Assembly: GCA_001051155.2 (NCBI GenBank)
Contig: JYIP02000006.1
Location: forward strand, 4,588,001-4,652,000
Length of the DNA stretch: 64,000 nt
Direction of reading: 5' to 3'
From: Chrysoporthe austroafricana
Taxonomy: Eukaryota; Ascomycota; Sordariomycetes; Diaporthales; Cryphonectriaceae
Made by a program: the position numbers and the translations under genes. A model generated the notes under the pieces. The model did no database searches. It worked only from the letters and a program-made list of their open reading frames with translations, and was not told where the DNA came from. Within the stretch, counting starts at the first letter, position 1. Each line of letters starts with the position of its first letter. Shown piece after piece: positions 1-11,214 of this stretch.

Positions 1-19
1 AGCAATACTGGAAATATAA

Positions 20-1010
20 TAGCGCTTTAAACTTTATTTTTTTCTAGCAATTAAGCTTTTCAGGAAAAAGCTTTAATTATCTTTATTAACGAATAATTCT
101 AATAATAAAACGTAGCCTTATACTAATAGCTTAAGGAAATTAAAAATAAAGTTATCCGTTTTAATACTTTTTAGCAAATTAAAGTTTTTAAGCTTAATAA
201 GCTTAAGCTTTATAAAAGTATTCGAAAAGATTTTCAAGCCTTTTTAATATAGCTTAAAGCTTATTTCAAGTATTATAAGATTTAGTTCAGAATTATATAT
301 AATAAAATCGATTTCGCAAAAAGTCGTTTCGAAAAAATAGCCTTTTAGTAATAAAAGCTAACCTTCCGCAATTATTTGGATAATAGTAAGGAATTCCGTT
401 CCGAGAATACCAAACGTATTTTCTTATGCTATGCTAACTTTAAATTAGCTTTTTCGAAAACTTTCAGAAACCCGGATAAATAACGCATTATAATACGATA
501 GCTAGAAGCATTTTAGCAAATTAGCTTAGCTGCAAATTATATAGCAAAATTCAAATAAATTATTGCTTATTTTAATTACGAAAACGAATCCTTTATAAAT
601 ATTTATTATGCAAGATTTGAAGAAAAATTTAAAAACGAACTTTATAAAGAAAATTAATTTGAAAAACTTAGCGAATTTATTAATAAAGCAATTCGTATCG
701 ATAATCGGCTCTATAAACGGTATTAATAACGATAGAAGAACTATAATAATGCTTTAAGATATTTACTTAATTTAGGAAAGCGCAAATTTTAATAAAAAAT
801 TTAGAATAATATAGCTTATTCAAATACAATATATGCCGGACTTATAGAATTAAATGCCTTTATACGGAAATAGAGCAAAAAGTTTATTTGCTATAATTAT
901 AGCAAGAAAGGCTATATTGCATGCAATTGCTATTAAGAAAAGAAAAAGCAAAATTAGAAATTAATCTTAGAAAGATAAGTTAATATCGCTTAACGATAAG
1001 AATTCAATTA
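20..1010 (+). pseudogene. Element A gag remnant
   Basis: Degenerate capsid/nucleocapsid region of a Ty3/gypsy element, collinear with 42540-43470 (H), 51940-52870 (I) and the minus-strand gag blocks of B, C and G. Near the end, at 889-930, is a decayed CCHC zinc knuckle with exact C-x2-C-x4-H-x4-C spacing. The second Cys and the His both read Tyr, as expected from TGT to TAT and CAT to TAT transitions. Many in-frame stops; no product is possible. Identification rests on the knuckle, position and repeat copies. Confidence 0.8.
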
Positions 1011-2060
1011 ATTAAGCAATAACATTTTACCGGAATAAATAGCAAACATTAATTACGGTAATATAAGCTAAATAGCTTGCTATTAAAACTATTATTTGTT
1101 ATACTTTTTGGCAAAAGAAAATTTAAAATAATTCTTATATAAACTTAAAGAATAAAAGCAACTTGCTATAGGAAAAAGAAGCTTTATTTACGACGCAGCT
1201 ATAAATAATAGTAATTCTAACTATTTAAACAACCTTTTAAATACTAAGAAGAAAGACTTAAGAAAGTTCTTTTTAGATTACTATTTCAAATAATAATAGG
1301 ACGCAATAATAGAAAAGGAATTCGGTATCCAGAAAATAGAAATACTTATACTTAATACTATATTTGAAGAAATAATGCTGCAAGACAAATAGCCAGATAA
1401 CTTACTAACTCTTATGCCCGAAAAAGAATTTAATACGGAAATAGAAAAAATAGCTATTTAGTTTGCAAAATAAAATAGCTACAAATCTAAATATACGAAA
1501 GTTAAGCATTTTATTTACGGGCTTATATTATAAAAACTCTTCCAAAATATCTTATTTCAGAATAGTAAATATAAACTTTAAGAAAATAAAAAGATTAGTT
1601 ATTTATACCCTTATTATTATAAACTTGCTTAAATATGCTATATTTATTATAACTGCTAAGCATATTTTAACGAAAAAGTCAAATATAATTAATTCTTAAT
1701 TAAGGAATAAGATTAATTGATTCAACTTATTATAGAATCCCAAAAAAAATATAGAAAAATCTTATATATTGAAAATAATAATGCTTATATTAGATTGCTT
1801 AATAACTATTTATAAAAATATATTTAAGGAAAAATAGCATAAAAGCAATATTACGTTATAGCATATTCTATTTATATATAAGATAAAGCTAAAAATTAGT
1901 ATCGATTGCAAAAGGCCGAAAAAGCAAAGCAATATAGCTAAAGCCAAGTATAAAAGCTAGCAAAGCAAGTAACGAGAAAAGCTCAAAATACTTTAAAAAG
2001 AAAGGATCGTTTATAATAAAATAATAGCCGATTAAGACTATAAGGTCTTTATATACGATT
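1010..2060 (+). pseudogene. Element A gag-protease linker remnant
   Basis: Region between the zinc knuckle and the protease. It includes a chance-open stretch at 1463-1699 with equivalents at 9513-9731 (B), 15647-15865 (C), about 40740-40950 (G), 44000-44200 (H) and 53400-53620 (I). The shared residues are basic and hydrophobic, and no catalytic motif is visible. It is part of the polyprotein, not a separate gene. Confidence 0.6.
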
Positions 2061-5000
2061 ATAAAAGAAAATAAGAAATATATTATATTAGATATATATA
2101 TTAACGAATAACGATACGACGTATTTTTAAATAGCAGCGTATAAAGAAATTTTATTTTGCTAGAAATCGTTAATAGAAAACGAATTCTTTAAATACAAAA
2201 AAAGAATCTTTATAAACTTAATATTATAAAAAGAAAAGGGATTGTATATAACTTTAATATAATCGATATAAAAACTAATTACTTATTTATTTCGATTTAA
2301 AACTTTATAATAAAAACTATTTTCGATATTATAAATATAGCATAATATAAATTAATTTTAAAAATATTTTAGCTTAAGAAATATAATTTTCGAATCGATT
2401 GAATTATTAGCCAAATTTTATAAGAATAAGCTATACTTATTGAAAAGGTTGCAATTAACGGAAAAAAGAAAATTCTAATTATTGAAAATAATATTAAGAA
2501 TATGCATTTAAATAAGCTTAAATATATCTTTAAAGCAAACGGACTTGCTAGAAAATAAGGAAAAGTTACGAATATTTCAAACTTATAAATATAAATTGAA
2601 AATAAATTAGAAGTTTAAGCAATTAGCAATTAATAGAAAGTTAATTCAATATAAAATATTATAAAGCTATATAAACTATAGAATTATAAAGAGATATTGC
2701 TTTTAAAATAGCAAATATAGAAAGATTACGGGCAAAAGTTCGGGCTAATATGCAATAAATATTTGAAATTACCGGAAATTAAGTTTCGAAAATAATAATA
2801 AGAAGCAAGCGAAGCGAAATATGCTTAATAATATTTTCTGTTCTTCTAAATTTCGGAAGACGAAAAAAGACTATTATTCGAATTCAAAAATATATTAAAA
2901 GAATATTACAAGTTCAAGAAACTATAGCAAAAGAAATTTAATATTAATTTATTAAAATATAACTTTTTCGATTATAAAATTCTATTAAAAAAAAGAACGA
3001 AATTATAAAATTATTCTATTTATAAGCTTAATTAAGCGAAACTTAAAATACTTAGAAAATATATTAATAAAAACTTAAAGAAAAGCTATATATAGAAATC
3101 GTAATTATTTGCAAATTATTTAATTCTATTTATATTAAAAAAGAATAGCAAATTACATTTTTATATAAATTATTAATAACTTAATAATATTATAATTAAG
3201 AATTGCTATTTTTTATTTTTAATAAGAGAAATATAAAATCGATTAATTAAAGCAAATTAATTTATTATGTTTAATTTTAAAAAAAGATATTATTATATTC
3301 GGATTAAAGAAAATAATATTTGGAAAATAATATTTAGAATTTATTACGAATATTTTGAATATATAATTTTACTTTTTGAATTAATTAATACGCTTATATC
3401 TTTCAAAGAAATAATTAATAATATTTTCTGCAAATATTTGAATACTATTATTATTATTTATTTTAATAATATCTTTATTTATTTAAAAAATTTCGAATTA
3501 TATTAATAGTATATAAATTTTATAAAATAATAAATTCTTAATCGAATTAAGCAAATATTATTTTTATTAATAAAAAATTAATTATTTCGGTTATATAATA
3601 AAATTAAGCAAAATTAATATATAAAAAAATAAAATTTAAATAATAAAAGAATAATTTATATTAAGAAAAATTAAAGAAATTAAAATATTTTTCGGTTATA
3701 TTAATTTCTATTAATAATTTATTTGAAATTATAGCAAAATCGTATGCTTTTTTATAGATTTTATAAAAAAAAATCGGAAATTTAAATAAATATAAGAAAT
3801 ATAAAAAGCATTTAATAAAATTAAAAAACGAATTATATTAAAATTAATACTTTGCAAAATAAATTCAAATAAGCTATTTGAAATTGAAACCGATATATCA
3901 GATTATATATTCGGAAAATAATTTGGTTAACGAAATAATTAAAAATATTTCAAGATTATAAGCAATTTTTTAAAAAAATTGAATAGTTTAGAATTTAATT
4001 ATAATATTCCAAATAAAGAATTAATAGCAATTATAAAAGCATTTGAAAAATAATAGCATTATTTAATCGGAATTAAATATTAAATTATAATGCATTTTAA
4101 TTATAAGAATTTAATAATATTTATAATAATAAAAATTTTAAATAGATAATAAGTTAAATAAGCAGAATTCTTTTTATAATTCGATTTGAAAATCGTTTAT
4201 TGCAAAAAATTCGAAAATAGCAAAGTAAATATATTTAGCAAATAATTAAATTATTAAAATATAAAATTCAAAAAGCTTTAAAATATTTTTTGATAAAATA
4301 AAGATAATAATTTTATAAATAAAGTTAGGGAATTTAATATAATTATTAGAATTTTTAATAATAGAAAGAAATTAGAAAATATAATTACGGAAAAATAAGA
4401 TAAATATATTAGAAATATATATAACGCACTTGCATATGGCTATTAAAGAATTAGAGCTATATATAAAAGGATTAAAAGATATTAGAACTTTTTAAAATTA
4501 AAGAAAAAAATTAAAGCAATTTTACGAAAATGCAATAGCGGCAAAAAGAATAAAATCGAATATTATAAGCCTTATAAACTATTTCAATTGCTTTTTATTC
4601 CGAAAGCAATTTGGTAATCTATTAGCTAAGATTTTATTATTAAGCTATTCTTTTTACGAAAACTTTTAATTAAAATGCAATATAATAGCATTTTAATAAT
4701 AATTTGCAAATTAAGCAAATATGCTTATTTTATCTTATATAAAGAAAGCAATATAGCAAAAGACTTTATATATACGTTTTTCAGAATAATTATAATTAAT
4801 TATAATATGCTTAAAGAAATTATTTTCGATAAAAATAGAAAATTTATATTAAATTTCTGGATTTTACTTATAAAGTTATTCGGAATATAGCAAAAAATAT
4901 TTATAGCATTTTATTTATAAATAAATAAACAAATAAAACGAACGAATTAAATTATTAAATAATATTTATAGCATTATATAAATTATAAATAAAATAATTA

Positions 5001-5640
5001 AATTAACTTGCTATTATTAGCATAATTCACATATAATAACGCAAATATAAATATAACGAAGAAATTATTATTTTATGCGCTTTATAGCTATAACCCGATA
5101 GCTTATTACGATAAATTATTAAGAGTAAATGCAAAAGTAGCAGAAAAACGAATTCGGAAAATTAAAAGAATCTAATAGAAATTTCAAGAAAAACTGAAAT
5201 TTATATAAGAAAGAATAATAAACTATATTAATTCCAAAAAAATTAAAAGACTAATTTTATAAAAAAGGGATAAAATTTACTTTATTCGATAAAAAAAATA
5301 TATTAGAATAATAAAACTTTCTTATTCGCTAAATTATAAAAAGCTTGGCTTATTTAAAATTTTAAAGAAAATCTCAAATATTAATTTTGAACTTGCATTA
5401 CTTTATAAAATGAGAATTTACCCAGTATTTTATATTTCATTTTTCGAACTAATATCCAAAATAATTAAAACGGATAAATCAATACAAATCGAAACCAATA
5501 AGCTAGAATATAAAATCGAACGAATCTTTAAATATTGAAAATTAACCAAGTATAAAGAATATTTGATTAAATGGAAAAAATATTATTTAAGCGAAAATAG
5601 ATAAAAACTAATTAGCAATTTAAAAAACGCATAATAAGCA
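2060..5640 (+). pseudogene. Element A pol remnant (PR, RT, RNase H, IN, chromodomain)
   Basis: Aspartic protease lies at about 2095-2420, its active-site D-S-G now reading L-N-S-S. Reverse transcriptase spans about 3030-3660, with the YxDD box at about 3457-3500 reading Y-F-N-N before I-F-I-Y. RNase H is at about 3860-4260 and integrase at about 4420-5000. The integrase keeps H/C remnants of the zinc-binding domain and a core (4675-4890) beginning with a long hydrophobic strand and LSKYAYF. A chromodomain at about 5515-5630 has the R-I-(F/L)-x-Y and YLIKWK signatures. RIP stops throughout make it inactive. Confidence 0.88.
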
Positions 5641-5739
5641 TTCAAAAAATATTAAGGAAAGCAATCGACCAATTAACCGGAAGAATAATTAGAAAAATTC
5701 GGGATATTCTTATATTTCGCAATCGGGTTAATAATAGCT

Positions 5740-6250
5740 TAATTAATGCTAGAACCAAATTGCTATAAAGCAATATCCAGATCGAAACTTTCAGGAAAAA
5801 GACTTTTAGGAATTAAGATTTCCGAAACGCAATGCTTAATTGCAGCTCTGCAACGCTCCTTTTCGGCCTTTTCCGCTTCCAATCGTTCTAACTTTTCGAT
5901 ATTATTAATGCCTTAACGAATAGCCCGTATTATCTTTTTATATTATATGCATTTCTGTCGATATAAGCGAAATACTTTTTCCTTTGCAATTTCTAATTCT
6001 TCTTTTAATTTCTAGTATTAATAAGCTATTTTGCAAAGCTTATTTGCAATAATTCTTAAGATATCGTAACGAGAACGGTTAAGCCGTACGCATTCCGAAT
6101 AATAAGAAAAGTCTTTTTCCGAAATCTAATAGCTAAAAATGCTACGACTTTTGCAAAACGAATAAAAAGGCATTTGCATAGCATATTGCAAAATCGCTTT
6201 TAAAAGAGAATTGCAATATTAAGTTTTAGCCGAATAAGCAAAACAAGTTT
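5740..6250 (-). pseudogene. Conserved antisense frame in the 3' region of element A
   Basis: Opposite to pol, between chromodomain and 3' LTR, is a reading frame matching copies in C, D, G, H and I. Its shared core is LERLEAEKA followed by an ES(P/L)FPESFDLD segment and a (L/I)xQFG tail. The A copy is among the more decayed. The predicted product would be charged, partly coiled-coil and of unknown function. Details are given with the best copy, in element D. Confidence 0.55.
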
Positions 6251-6359
6251 TTTGCACTTTATTTGATATTTCGATTAAAAAAGAGAAATTATAAAGCAGT
6301 TATAATTAAAGATTTTTGTAGAAAATTATTAAGGACGATAATTAATAGAAAAGGGATAA

Positions 6360-6802
6360 TATTATAACGTAATATAAGAATTAGAATTGCGAAAATAAAG
6401 GCTAGCAATCCGACGCCCGGTTTTTTTTCCCCGCTTAAAAAGTTTCTAAATAATATTAACTCAGGGTTAGAGTTAAATAAAATAAAGATTATTAAATTAT
6501 TAAATAATCCAGAAAGCCAGGATTACCGGATTATTTAATAAGCTAATAATTCAAAAAACTGGAAAGCTAAATATATAAAGATAAAATATTTATTAAATAA
6601 ATTATTATAGCTTTTTAGTTATAAATTTAAATAATATTTAAGCCTTATTATATTTTTAAATAATAGCTATATTAGCTTATAAATATTGCGAATATTTATT
6701 AAATAAGTTTTTAATATATAAAGCTATATTTAATACTGCTTTTATTAATATAAACCTTTTAACCCTATAATTTATTTTAAGATTATTGCAGCGTTTATAA
6801 TA
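6360..6802 (+). repeat. 3' LTR of element A (443 bp)
   Basis: Preceded by a polypurine tract, gaaaagggataa, at about 6349-6359. It starts tattataac and ends gtttataata, which are RIP forms of TGTTATAAC...AACA. The centre has short inverted runs around ccggattatttaataagc and a telomere-like gggttagagtt at about 6463. It abuts B at 6803. Confidence 0.88.
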
Positions 6803-9200
6803 TATATATATTCTTAATATATTCGTTTTATTTTTCCGGAATTATATTTCTTAATTTCTTTCCGTTATTAGAAATTCTAATAATTATATTAAATTCCTTA
6901 GCTTTATTTACAAAATTGCTATTCTTATTCTATTAAAAAATATTCTAAAATTCCTTAAGTTTTATATTTTAATAATCCGATTACTTGCTAAATATATTTG
7001 CTTTACTATTTTCAAATCTTTTGCAATAAATAATCTTTAAATCGAATTATAAAAAGAATTTCGCTTATTTAACTTATTATTTATTCAAAATTTCTATTAT
7101 TATAAATATTATTAAATTTTTATAATCGGAATATATTATAATTTAATATTTAATTCCGATTAAATAATATTGCTATTTTTTAAATACTTTTATAATTGCT
7201 ATTAATTCCTTATTTGGAATGCTATAATTGAATTCCGGGCTATTTAATTTTTTTGAAAAGTTATTTACAATTCTGAAATATCCTTAATTATTTTATTAAT
7301 TAAATTATTTTCCGAATGCATAATTTAATATATTAGTTTCGATTTCAAATAGCTTATTTAAATTTATTTCGCAAAATATAAATTCTAATATAATTTATTT
7401 CTTAATTTTATTAAATGCTTTTTATATTTTTTAAATTTATTTGAATTTCCGATTTTTTTTTATAAAATTTATAAGAAAGTATATAATTCTATTATAATTC
7501 CAGATAAATTATTAATAAAAATTAATATAATTAAGAAATGCTTTCATTTCTTTAATTTTTTTTAATATAAATTATTCTTTTATTATTTAAATTTTATTTT
7601 TCTATATATTAATTTTGCTTAATTCTATCGTATAATCGAAATAATTAATCTTTTGCTAATAAAAATAATATTTGCTTAATTCAATTAAAAACTTATTAAT
7701 TTATGAAATTTAAAATACTTATTATATATATTATTTATATAATTCGAAATTTTTCGAATAAATAAAAATATTATTAAAATAAATAATAATAATAGCATTT
7801 AAATATTCGTAAAAAATATTATTAATTATTTCTTAGAAAAATGCAAATGCATTAATTAGTTTAAAAAGTAAGATTATATATTTAAAATATCCGTAATAAA
7901 TTCTGAATGCTATTTTTTAAATATTATTTTCTTTAATCCGAATATAATAATGTTTTTCTTTAAAATCGAATATAATAAATTAATTTGTTTTAATTAATCG
8001 ATTTTATATTTTTCTTATTAAAAATAAAAGATAGCAATTCTTAATCGTAATATCGTTAAGCTATTAATAATTTATATAAAATCGTAATTTGCTATTTTTC
8101 TTAAATATAAATAGGATCGAATATTTTATAAATAATCGTAATTTCCGTATATAGCCTTTCTTTAAATTCTTATTAATATATTCTTTAAGTATTTCGAGTT
8201 TTGTTTAATCGAGCTTATAAATAAAGTAATTCTGGAATTTCTTTTTAATAGAATTTTGTAATTAAAAAGGCTATATTCTAATAAACCGGTATTGAATTTC
8301 TTTTGCTATAGTTTCTTGAATTCGTAATATTCTTTTAGTATATTTTTGAGTTCTAGTAATAATCTTTTTTCGTTTTTTAAAATTTAAAGAAATAGAAAGT
8401 ATTATTAAGCATATTTTGTTTCGCTTGCTTTCTATTATTATTTTCGGGGCTTAATTTCCAGTAATTTCGGGTATTTATTGCATATTAGCCCGAATTTTCG
8501 TTCGTAATTTCTTTACGTTTATTATTTTGGAAACGGTATTTCCTTATAATTTTATAGCTTATATAGCTTTATAATGCTTTATATCGGATTAGCTTTTTAT
8601 TAATCGCTAATTGCTTGAATTTCTAATCCGTTTTTAATTTATATCCGTAAGTTTAAAATGCTTATAACCTTTTCTTATTTTTTAGTAAGTTTATTTGCTT
8701 TAAAAGTATATTTAAGCTTATTTGAATATATATTCCTAATATTATCTTTAATAATTAAAACTTTCCTTTTTCCGTTAATTATAACCTTTTTAATAAATAT
8801 AGCTTATTTTTATAAAACTTAGCCAGTAATTTAATCGATTCGAAAATTATATTTCTTAAGCTAAAATATTTTTAAAATTAATTCGTATTATATTATATTT
8901 ATAATATCGAAAATAATTTTCATTATAAAGCTTTAAATTAAAATAAGTAAATAATTAGTTTCCGTATCGATTATATTAAAATTATATATAACCGCTTTTC
9001 TTTTTATAATATTAAATTTATAAGGATTTCTCTTTTATATTTAAAGGATTCGTTCTTTATTAACGATTTTTAGCAAAATAAAATTTCCTTATATATTATT
9101 ATCAAAAAGTGCGCTATATTATTGCCCGTTAATATATATATTTAATATAATATATTTCTTATTTTCTTTTGTAATTGCATATAAAAACCTCGTAATTTTG
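6803..9200 (-). pseudogene. Element B pol remnant (RNase H, RT, protease)
   Basis: Read right to left: protease at about 8830-9140 with the decayed active-site loop near 9095-9130, RT at about 7560-8200 with the YxDD complement near 7755-7790, RNase H at about 6960-7400, then a sudden end at 6803. Nearly every stop is a transition product. The block is collinear with 3000-4420 of A read in reverse. Confidence 0.85.
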
Positions 9201-9982
9201 ATCGGCTATTATTTTATTATAAGCAATTCTTTTTTTTTGAAATATTTTAAGCTTTTCTTGCTGCTTGCTTTACTAGCTTTCGTGCTTAGCTTTAGCCGTA
9301 TTGCTTTGCCTTTTCAATTTTTTGCAATTAATACTATTTTTTAGCTTTGTTTTATATATAAATAAAGCATGCTATAATATAATATTGCTCTTATATCGTT
9401 TTTCTTTAAAGATATTTCTATAAATAATTATCGAGTAATTTAATATAAGCATTATTATTTTCAATATGCAAGATTTTTCTATATTTTTTTCGGAATTCTA
9501 TAATAAGTTAAATTAATTAATTTTATTTTTTAATTGGAAACTAATTATATTTAACTTTCTTATTAAAATATATTTAGCAATTATAATAAATGCAATATAT
9601 ATAGGCAAGTTTATAATAATAAAGGTATAAATAATTAATCTTTCTATTTTTTTAAGGTTTATATTTACTATTTTGAAACGGGATATTTTGGAAAAATTCT
9701 TATAATATAAGTCCGTAAATAAAGTATTCAATCTTTATATGCTTGAATATTTAGATATTTTGCTTTAATCGTTTTTATTTCGCGCGGCAAATAACCGTCT
9801 TTTCTATTTCTATATTAAGTTCTTTTTTAAGCATAAAAGTTAATAAGTTATTTAGCTATTTATTTTGCAATGTTATTTCTTCTAATATAATACTGAATAT
9901 AAGTATACTTATTTATTAAATGCTCATTTCGTTTTCTATTATTGCATTTTATTATCGATCGAAATAGTAATTTAAAGGAAAC
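9200..9982 (-). pseudogene. Element B gag-protease linker, left part
   Basis: Collinear with the A linker. The open stretch 9513-9731 is the B version of the segment at 1463-1699. The reading is cut by insertion of C after 9982 and continues at 17880. Confidence 0.6.
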
Positions 9983-10436
9983 TATTATAAACTATAAAGT
10001 CAAAGGGTTTATATTAGCAAATACAGTATTAAATATAGCTTTGAATACCGGAAACGCTTATTTAATAATGCTCGCAATATTTATAAGCCGATATAGCTAT
10101 TAATAATAAAGTCCAATTAATACTTAAATTTACGATTGAAAAGCTATAATAGTTTATTTTAATAAATATTCTATTCTTATATATCTATCTCTTTAGTTTT
10201 AGATTTGGCAGCTTTAAGATAAATCCTTAAATCCTAAATCTAGCAGCTCTAAGACAAATTCTTAGATTTTAGATCTGGCAGCTCTAAAACAAATCCTTAA
10301 ATCCTTCTTGCTTTATAACTCTATCTTTAAATTACATAAGCGGGTAAGAAAGGTTTTTCGAATAGGGTTATAAGCGGATTATTCGGCTATTTCTTATTCT
10401 TTTTTGTATATTTTATCTTTTTGCTAGGTTATAATA
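9983..10436 (-). repeat. 3' LTR of element C (454 bp) with a 36-bp tandem repeat
   Basis: Begins tattataaact and ends ggttataata, the RIP forms of the terminal TG/CA. Between about 10198 and 10306 it holds three 36-bp units with the core atctggcagctctaa. The same triple occurs in the partner LTR at 17635-17745, so the array existed at integration. Confidence 0.9.
10198..10306. repeat. 36-bp x 3 tandem repeat inside the C 3' LTR
   Basis: Three head-to-tail 36-bp units, each with a (g/t)atctggcagctct-like core followed by aaatccttaaat. Units differ by transitions only. There are no spacers, so this is a minisatellite and not CRISPR. Confidence 0.85.
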
Positions 10437-10599
10437 TTATCCTTTTTCCAATTAATTATTATCTTTAATAATTTCTGTATATAATCCCGGCTTATTCAAG
10501 TAATTTGTTACGTTTTCTTAATTAAAATAAGTAATAGAATTTTAAAATCCAAATCTTCCAATTTTTATTCCGATAAATATAAATAATATAATTTCTTAA

Positions 10600-11130
10600 T
10601 CTTTCGAATTATTTATTATATTATTATTATATATCTTTATTCCTATTATAACCGTTTAAGGTTAGAAATTTGCGCAATATCCAAGCAGGATTTGTTTTGC
10701 TATTTTAAATATATCTAATATAATTAAGCAAATTGCGATATTTTAAAGCCGATTAATATTACGGAACTTTCTTTTATATTTAACCAGTTTTAAAAGCTGG
10801 AAAACGAGATCGAAAGCTTGAAAGATAAGTTAATACGGCTGCGGAAATAGAAACGAATATAGCAGGAATGAATAGCTAAAGCGTTCTGTCGTAATTTATT
10901 TAATCTCGAAAATCTGAAAAGATTAAAAGCTGAAAAGGCGGCTGAAAAGAGTCGTAAAGCTAAGGCCGAGCATTGCGTTATAAAAGTCTTAGTTCCTAAA
11001 AGTCCTTTTCCCGAAAGTTTCGACTTGGATATTATTTTGTAATAATTCGGTTTTAATACTAACTGGGCTAATATCGACTTAATTGCGGAATCCGAAATTA
11101 TTCCGGGCCTTTCTGGCCTTTTTTCTAGCT
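10600..11130 (+). pseudogene. Conserved antisense frame in the 3' region of element C
   Basis: Plus-strand frame opposite to C's pol. It has a segment with FNQF and KLENEIESLKDKLIRLRK, then LKRLKAEKAAEK, then PKSPFPESFDLD and a decayed tail. It aligns with the D, G, H and I copies and has few stops over about 170 codons, fewer than the pol frames beside it. Function unknown; the charged heptad-like N-terminal part suggests a coiled coil. Confidence 0.65.
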
Positions 11131-11214
11131 AGCGGGTTAATTATTTCTTCTAATAATTCTTAAATGCTTATTATACGTTATTTAAATTGCTAATTGGTTC
11201 CTAGCTATTTTTGT

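Larger units (their letters stand above)
1..6802 (+). mobile_element. Element A: Ty3/gypsy chromovirus (family 1), 5' LTR outside the window
   Basis: Position 1 aligns with about position 42523 of element H, roughly 45 bases after H's 5' LTR. So A is almost complete and only its 5' LTR is missing. Order: gag, gag-protease linker, protease, RT, RNase H, integrase, chromodomain, antisense frame, 3' LTR. A sits inside element B: its LTR ends at 6802 and B's pol, on the other strand, resumes at 6803. The duplicated target is probably tatat (6803-6807), but the left copy cannot be seen. Every frame is full of stops that C-to-T or G-to-A changes explain. Confidence 0.9.
6803..9982 (-). mobile_element. 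Element B (family 1), inner segment between A and C
   Basis: Minus-strand Ty3/gypsy sequence that starts abruptly between RNase H and integrase where A inserted, and stops at 9982 where C inserted. It resumes at 17875. The TSD of C, gaaac, is at 9978-9982 and 17875-17879. B's integrase, chromodomain and 3' LTR are expected left of A, outside the window. Confidence 0.88.

Noticed and set aside
1463..1699. Open frame as an independent small gene
   Set aside because: It is a chance-open part of the gag-pol polyprotein; the same block recurs in five other elements between gag and protease.
10198..10306. Possible CRISPR array from regular 36-bp units
   Set aside because: Units are directly adjacent with no spacers and the organism is a fungus.
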